DNA of 64,000 bases. Origin: Streptomyces sp. NRRL WC-3742 (lineage in GTDB: Bacteria; Actinomycetota; Actinomycetes; Streptomycetales; Streptomycetaceae). The position numbers and the translations under genes were made by a program. Of the stretch, positions 59,567 through 64,000 are shown one piece after another. Within the stretch, counting starts at the first letter, position 1. Every line of letters starts with the position of its first letter. Below the pieces are notes generated by a model. It saw nothing but the letters and a program-made list of their open reading frames with translations. It made no database searches and was not told the DNA's origin. The DNA lies in contig NZ_JOCF01000008.1 of NCBI RefSeq assembly GCF_000720635.1, positions 1 to 64,000 of the forward strand, read 5' to 3'.

Positions 59567-62128
59567 ATGATCAGCAGTGTTCCCCCGTCGTCCGACCGAC
59601 AGCCGCCCGATCCGCTCGGATGTCCCGACTGCGCCGCCGCGCTGCCTCCGGGCACGCCCGGGCGGTGCCCGGCCTGCGGGCTGCCGTTGACCGGGCCGGT
59701 GGCGGCGCGACTGTGGCAGGTGGAGAAGGGGCTGCACGAGACCGAGAGGCGGCGGGTGACGCTGCTGCGGCTGCGCGAGGAGCTGCTCGCCGAACTGCGG
59801 GCGCTGCGCGGGGCGCCGGACGCGCCGCCGCCCGCGCCGGTGTGGCCCGCTTCCCCGGTCGCCCGGGCGGCGGGCGAGGTGTCCGGGCGCTCGGCGCAGA
59901 CCGCGCTGCTGGTGCTCGGCGGTGTGCTGGTGAGCATCGCGGCGCTGGTGTTCACGGTGGTCAGCTGGGGCCGGATGGGTGTCGCCGGGCGGGCCGCCGT
60001 GCTGTTCTGCCTCACCGCCGCCGCGCTGGCCGCGCCGCTGGTGCTGCGCCGGCGCGGGCTCTTCGCGACGGCCGAGACCTTCGCCGGGATCGGTGTCGCG
60101 CTGCTCCTGCTGGACGGGTTCAGCCTGGAGCACCTCGGGCTGGGGAGCTCGGGCGCGCCCGGGTACTGGGCGGGCGTGACGGCCGTGGTGTCGGCCGGGT
60201 CGGCGGCGTACGGGTGGCTGCTGCGGATGCGGGTGCCGCTGTTCGCGGGCTACCTGCTCGGGCGGCTGCCGCTGCTGCTGGCGGCGCACGCGGCCGGGTT
60301 CGGTGACGTCACCGGGTCGGTGACGGCGATGGCGGCGACGGCGGCGCTGGACTACGCGTTCCTGCGGCAGGGCCCCGTTCGCTCGCTCTCGCCGCGGGTC
60401 GTCAACGTCTTCGCGGTGATGAGCCTCGTGTGGGCGGCGATGGCCGCCGCGTTCGCGTTGCAGGTCTCGCTGAACGCCGGCCTCGGGCTCGCGTCGGCCA
60501 AGTACGAGAGCCGGGTCGGGGCTTCGCTCGGCGTCTGGCTGCCGCTGGGGCTGCTGGCGCTGGCGGCCCTGGCGGTCTCGCTGCCCCGGGGTTACCCCGG
60601 GCTCGGTGTCGGTGGCCGCCGGATCGCCGCGCAGGCGGCGGGTCTGGCGGCGGTGGCCGCCGGGGGCGGGACGTTCGCGGCGCTGCTGCCCGGCGGCTGG
60701 GGCGCGGTGGGCTTCGGGGCTCCGGCGGTGCTGCTGGCGGTGGCGGGCGCCGCCCGGCTGGGGCGGGGCGCCGTGGAGGGCCGAGTGGTCCCCGTCGGGC
60801 TGCTGACGGCGGCGGGGGCGGTGCTGGTCGTCACCTCGGCGGTGTCGCTGGAGCAGCTGCTGCCCGGGCTGGTCGAGCCGGCGGCGCACTGGCGGGCGAC
60901 CTGGGAGGGGACCCAGCCGCCGCGCGGGGACCGGTCGGCGCCGGGCGCGGCGCTGACGGCGCTGTGGCTGCTGCTGGCGGCCGGGGCGGCGGTGCGGGTG
61001 TGCGGGCTGAGGGCGGCCGCGACGGCTGCGGCGGAGGCCGTGGCCTCCGGGGTCGCGGCGGTGGCGCTGGCGCTGCTGCCGGTGGCGTTCGGGCTGTCGC
61101 CCGCGGTGGCGGTCGGGTTCGTCACCGCGCTGGCGCTGGCGGGCGGCTGGTTCCTCGACCGGCGCCCGGCGCTCGCCCCCGGGGCGCTCGTCGCGGGCGT
61201 GCTGGCACTGCTGTGGGCGCTGGCCGACCGGCCGTCCACGATCGTCGTGCTCGCCCTGGCGGCGGCGCTCGCCGTCCTGCTGACCGTCCGGGGGCGTCCG
61301 GCGCCGGCCGTCACCGCCGTGCTGGCGGTGGCCGCGCTGGGCGGGGAGGCGGCGGCGGTGGCCGTCACGGCGGGCCTGGAGCGGCCGGACCACCTGCTGG
61401 CGGTGCTCGCCGTCGCCCTCGCCACCGCGCCGGTGGCGGCCTGGCTGACGGGACGTACGGATCCGGCGGTTGCGACGGCGGTGGAGTTCGCGGGCTACGG
61501 CACGGCCGCGCTCGCCCTGCTGCTGAGCGCCGACGTGCCCGGGCGACTCTCCTTCGAGCTGGCGGTGACCGGGACCGCCGCCCTCGGCGTGGCCCTGCGG
61601 GCGGACCGGCGGCGCAGCGCCCCGGTGGCCGGGGTCGCGCTGCTGATCGCCGCCTCCTGGATCTGGCTGGCGCGGCTGGACGTGGGCACGCCCGAGGCGT
61701 ACAGCCTGAGCCTGGCCGTGGCCGCCCTGGTCTTCGGCCACCTGCGGCGCAGGCGCTTCGCCGAGGAAGGTCTCGGCTCCTGGGCCGTGTACGGGCCCGG
61801 GCTGGCCGTGGGGCTGTTGCCGAGCCTGTGGGCGCTGTTCCTGGACGGGCACTGGCTGCGGCCGCTGCTGCTGGGCCTCGCGGCACTGGCGGTGACGGTG
61901 CTGGGGGTGCGGCTGCGGTTGCAGTGCCCGCTGCTGCTGGGCGGCGGGGTGCTGGTGCTGGTGGCGGGGCACGAACTCGCCCCCACGGTGGTGCAGGTGC
62001 TGGGCCTGCTCCCCCGCTGGGTGCCGCTGGCCGTGGCCGGGGCACTGCTGCTGGCGCTGGGCGCCACGTACGAGCAGCGGCTGCGCGAGGCCCGTCGGCT
62101 GACCGGGGCGCTGCGGCGGCTGGGCTAG
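59567..62128 (+). CDS. large SCO7613-type polytopic membrane protein
   Basis: An 853-aa protein of the SCO7613 C-terminal domain family, which is of unknown function. An N-terminal zinc ribbon (CPDC and CPAC, residues 19-36) is followed by a helical, Arg/Glu-rich segment (LHETERRRVTLLRLREELLA). Then come about 24 or more Ala/Leu/Val-rich membrane segments from residue 105 to the C terminus, ending in a short basic tail. The ATG at 59567 is the best-placed start, but its ribosome site (CGGAG) is too close; a GTG slightly upstream is possible. A strong terminator follows. Confidence 0.78.
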   Translation: MISSVPPSSDRQPPDPLGCPDCAAALPPGTPGRCPACGLPLTGPVAARLWQVEKGLHETERRRVTLLRLREELLAELRALRGAPDAPPPAPVWPASPVARAAGEVSGRSAQTALLVLGGVLVSIAALVFTVVSWGRMGVAGRAAVLFCLTAAALAAPLVLRRRGLFATAETFAGIGVALLLLDGFSLEHLGLGSSGAPGYWAGVTAVVSAGSAAYGWLLRMRVPLFAGYLLGRLPLLLAAHAAGFGDVTGSVTAMAATAALDYAFLRQGPVRSLSPRVVNVFAVMSLVWAAMAAAFALQVSLNAGLGLASAKYESRVGASLGVWLPLGLLALAALAVSLPRGYPGLGVGGRRIAAQAAGLAAVAAGGGTFAALLPGGWGAVGFGAPAVLLAVAGAARLGRGAVEGRVVPVGLLTAAGAVLVVTSAVSLEQLLPGLVEPAAHWRATWEGTQPPRGDRSAPGAALTALWLLLAAGAAVRVCGLRAAATAAAEAVASGVAAVALALLPVAFGLSPAVAVGFVTALALAGGWFLDRRPALAPGALVAGVLALLWALADRPSTIVVLALAAALAVLLTVRGRPAPAVTAVLAVAALGGEAAAVAVTAGLERPDHLLAVLAVALATAPVAAWLTGRTDPAVATAVEFAGYGTAALALLLSADVPGRLSFELAVTGTAALGVALRADRRRSAPVAGVALLIAASWIWLARLDVGTPEAYSLSLAVAALVFGHLRRRRFAEEGLGSWAVYGPGLAVGLLPSLWALFLDGHWLRPLLLGLAALAVTVLGVRLRLQCPLLLGGGVLVLVAGHELAPTVVQVLGLLPRWVPLAVAGALLLALGATYEQRLREARRLTGALRRLG

Positions 62129-62153
62129 GCCGTGTCTTTCGGCTCACGCCGGG

Positions 62154-62188
62154 CGGTGGGGCCCCGCCCGGTGCGCGGGGCCCCACCG
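62154..62188. terminator. strong convergent terminator
   Basis: Perfect 14-bp stem CGGTGGGGCCCCGC (62154-62167) with complement at 62175-62188 and a 7-base loop, between the membrane protein and RNase genes. Confidence 0.85.
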
Positions 62189-62194
62189 ACGGTG

Positions 62195-62587
62195 TCAGCA
62201 GCCGAAGTTGATCACGCGGAAGGTCGCGTAGTGGTCGCTGGTGTAGTAGTCCTCGTGGTACCGCTGGCCGGTGATGATGCGGCGGGTGCCACGGGTCGGG
62301 GCGCCCGGGGTGACCACGGTGTACTCGTGGTAGTAGCCGGAGGACTGGGCCGGGAGCACGGTGCCCCTGTTCTGGAACACGATGCCGTCGTGCGGGTACG
62401 GGAACGGCCCGTTGGAGGCGATCAGGTTCAGGGTGGTGCGGGCCTGGGACGGGAGGGCGGTCAGGCACACCGAGCCCGTGACGGACGCCTGCGCCTCGGT
62501 GGCGACGGCGACGGGTGCGAGGGTGGCCAGGGCGAGGGTGGCGATGACGGCGGCGGCGCGGGTCTTCGCGCGTAGAGTGCGGGTCAT
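62195..62587 (-). CDS. secreted guanyl-specific ribonuclease, RNase Sa type
   Basis: A 130-aa secreted RNase (N1/T1/Sa family) that cleaves RNA after G. The signal peptide covers residues 1-34 (ending TEAQA). The mature part begins SVTGSVCLTALPSQAR and carries the expected catalytic set: E88 (YYHEYTVVTPG), R99 and R103 (TRGTRRIITG) and H119 (TSDHYATF). Their spacing (11, 4, 16) equals that of RNase Sa E54/R65/R69/H85. C41 and C130 would form the single disulfide. No barstar-like inhibitor gene is present in the window, as expected for an enzyme exported as a precursor. Confidence 0.95.
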   Translation of the reverse strand: MTRTLRAKTRAAAVIATLALATLAPVAVATEAQASVTGSVCLTALPSQARTTLNLIASNGPFPYPHDGIVFQNRGTVLPAQSSGYYHEYTVVTPGAPTRGTRRIITGQRYHEDYYTSDHYATFRVINFGC

Positions 62588-62837
62588 GTCAAACAGGATG
62601 GCGACCGTGCCGGTTCACCGGAAGCCCCTGAACCGACTCTTCATCTCCGGTCAACTCGACGTACCTGCCGACGACTTGATCCCGCCCCGCCGGAGCCCCG
62701 GACGGGCCCGCCACGCCCGGCCGTGACCGACCGTCACGAGTTGTCACACCCTCCCGCTAGCGTGGGCGCCGAGCACCATCGAGCACCACGAGCACTTCCG
62801 AGTGCTACCGCGCATCACCGAGCAGAGGAGGCACGCC

Positions 62838-63491
62838 ATGTCCCTGGTCCGGGTCCACAACTTCTCGATCTCCCTCGACGGCTACGGCACCGGCGAGGAC
62901 CAGACCCTCGAGGCGCCCTTCGGCCACGCCGGCGGGCGGCTGACGAACTGGTTCACCGGGACCAGAACCTTCCGCCGGATGATCGGCCAGGAGGGCGGCG
63001 ACACCGGGGTCGACGACGCGATGGCGGCCGCCTGGGGCCCCGGCATCGGCGCCGAGATCATGGGCCGCAACAAGTTCGGCCCCCAGCGCGGGCCGTGGGA
63101 GGACGAGTCCTGGCGCGGCTGGTGGGGCGAGGAGCCGCCCTTCCACACGCCGACGTTCGTCCTCACCCACCATCCGCGCCCCTCCGTGGAGATGGAGGGC
63201 GGCACCGTCTTCCACTTCCTCGACGCCACGCCCGAGGAGGCGCTGCGCCGGGCCCGGGAGGCGGCCGGCGGGCTGGACGTGCGGATCGGCGGCGGCCCGA
63301 GCACCGTCCGGGCGTTCCTGGAGGCCGACCTGATCGACCATCTGCACCTGGCCGTCGTGCCGATCGTGCTCGGCCGGGGCGTCCCGCTCTGGTCGGGCCT
63401 GGAGGGCCTCCAGGAGCGCTTCGACGTCGAGGCGGTGAGCAGCCCGAGCGGGGTCACCCACCTCACCTTCACCCGGCCGCGCAAGCCCTGA
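62838..63491 (+). CDS. RibD C-terminal/DHFR-like reductase family protein
   Basis: A 217-aa dihydrofolate-reductase-fold protein. VRVHNFSISLDGYGTG at the start, EIMGRNKFGPQRGPWED, and DVRIGGGPSTVRAFLEADLI plus DHLHLAVVPIVLGRGVPLW near the C terminus are typical of the RibD_C/YyaP group, which bind NADPH. The true substrate of most members is unknown. GAGGAGG lies 7 bases before the ATG. Alone, with its own terminator. Confidence 0.9.
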   Translation: MSLVRVHNFSISLDGYGTGEDQTLEAPFGHAGGRLTNWFTGTRTFRRMIGQEGGDTGVDDAMAAAWGPGIGAEIMGRNKFGPQRGPWEDESWRGWWGEEPPFHTPTFVLTHHPRPSVEMEGGTVFHFLDATPEEALRRAREAAGGLDVRIGGGPSTVRAFLEADLIDHLHLAVVPIVLGRGVPLWSGLEGLQERFDVEAVSSPSGVTHLTFTRPRKP

Positions 63492-63515
63492 CGGGCACAA
63501 CGGCAACGCAGGCGC

Positions 63516-63557
63516 GGGCGGCCTCCCCTCTCCGCAGTTCGCGAGGGGAGGCCGCCC
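63516..63557. terminator. convergent terminator
   Basis: Perfect 15-bp stem GGGCGGCCTCCCCTC (63516-63530) with complement (63543-63557) and a 12-base loop. Confidence 0.85.
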
Positions 63558-63586
63558 GTACGGATGCGCCCGAAGGGTCGGACGAC

Positions 63587-64000
63587 TCAGACGCGGTCGG
63601 CCGCGATCAGCACGTACTGGAAGGAGCCGTCCTTGTAGGACTCGATGAACGCCTCCTCGATGCCGGTGACCAGCGAGGTGGTGTTGCGCAGCTCCCAGTA
63701 GGGCAGCGTGTCCGGGGTCAGGTCGATGACGGCCTGGGGCACCAGGCGGTTGTCGGCCATGGCGCGCAGGTACTCGCGGCGGGAGTGGATGTTGCACTCG
63801 AAGTGCGCGTTGATCTGCGAGACCCACTTCGACGGCTGGCCGTAGCGCGGGTTCCAGCAGCCGGTGATGGTGACGTAGCGGCCGCCGACCGCGAGCACCC
63901 GGGAGTGCTCGGCGAACAGGTCGTGCAGGTCCACGTACATGCTGGACTCGTTGTTCCAGGAGCCGGCGATGGTGCCGTTCTCGATCGGCATGTCGAGCAT
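63587..64000 (-). CDS. geranyl diphosphate 2-C-methyltransferase, C-terminal part (2-MIB pathway)
   Basis: The last 137 residues of a SAM-dependent enzyme that methylates geranyl diphosphate at C2, the first step to the odorant 2-methylisoborneol. The visible part closely fits actinobacterial GPP methyltransferases: NNESSMYVDLHDLFAEHS, GRYVTITGCWNPRYGQPSKW, VSQINAHFECNIHSRREYL, LVPQAVIDLTPDTLPYWELR and the SFQYVLIAADRV end. The frame stays open to the window edge, and full-length proteins are close to 300 aa, so about half is missing. The 2-MIB synthase and the cyclic-nucleotide-binding regulator that usually precede it would lie to the right, outside this window. Confidence 0.93.
   Translation of the reverse strand: MLDMPIENGTIAGSWNNESSMYVDLHDLFAEHSRVLAVGGRYVTITGCWNPRYGQPSKWVSQINAHFECNIHSRREYLRAMADNRLVPQAVIDLTPDTLPYWELRNTTSLVTGIEEAFIESYKDGSFQYVLIAADRV

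Overview
The window is high-GC actinobacterial chromosome with strong G/C bias at third codon positions. It most likely comes from a Streptomycetaceae genome (Streptomyces or Kitasatospora). The pointers are a conservon (histidine-kinase-like ATPase, roadblock, DUF742, GTPase, CYP157), an SCO5389-family protein, an SCO7613-type membrane protein, an RNase Sa-type secreted ribonuclease, a DUF574 methyltransferase and, at the right edge, the 2-methylisoborneol C-methyltransferase. There are no rRNA, tRNA or CRISPR features that I can recognise.

Layout. 1-680: 3' end of a probable beta-propeller protein, a strong terminator and a frameshifted DUF664/DinB pseudogene. 758-5501: a reactive-sulfur detoxification locus (CstB-like persulfide dioxygenase/rhodanese; TauE exporter; rhodanese-DUF2892 protein). 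It carries four 16-bp CsoR/CstR-type operators but no regulator gene, and it is interrupted by an excisionase-like/integrase pair. 5598-18186: mixed housekeeping and stress genes (Fsr-like MFS with AraC regulator, SRAP protein, StyA-like monooxygenase, XRE regulator, SPFH protein, FprA reductase, TetR regulators, APC permease, FBP zinc-finger protein). 18252-29170: a sortase-anchored SdrD-B surface protein divergent from a giant 2449-aa LamG protein. 29387-36000: a DHA2 efflux pump, the SCO5389-type protein, a luciferase-like oxidoreductase, a truncated regulator and unknown proteins.

36019-41041: an ApbE / FMN-binding / ferric-reductase-like membrane redox operon divergent from an OmpR-type two-component system. 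A direct repeat with 11-bp spacing lies in the shared promoter region. 41069-43891: a Ser/Thr kinase and a medium-chain oxidoreductase. 43893-47956 (minus strand): a WXG100 protein, a CpnT-like polymorphic toxin, three tandem paralogous presumed immunity genes and a fused, frameshifted remnant of further copies. This is the most interesting accessory region. 48057-50299: a membrane protein and a DesK/DesR-type two-component system. 50814-55401: the conservon, ending in a CYP157-like P450 that lacks ExxR and has a long C-terminal tail. 55453-64000: purple-acid-type phosphatase, methyltransferase, MHS transporter, large membrane protein, RNase Sa homologue, RibD/DHFR-like reductase and the partial 2-MIB methyltransferase.

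A recurring feature is short, phased tandem repeats (9, 10, 11, 12, 13 or 15 bp). They occur in or beside many intergenic spacers, each with its own unit sequence. Several very clean palindromes mark candidate operators.
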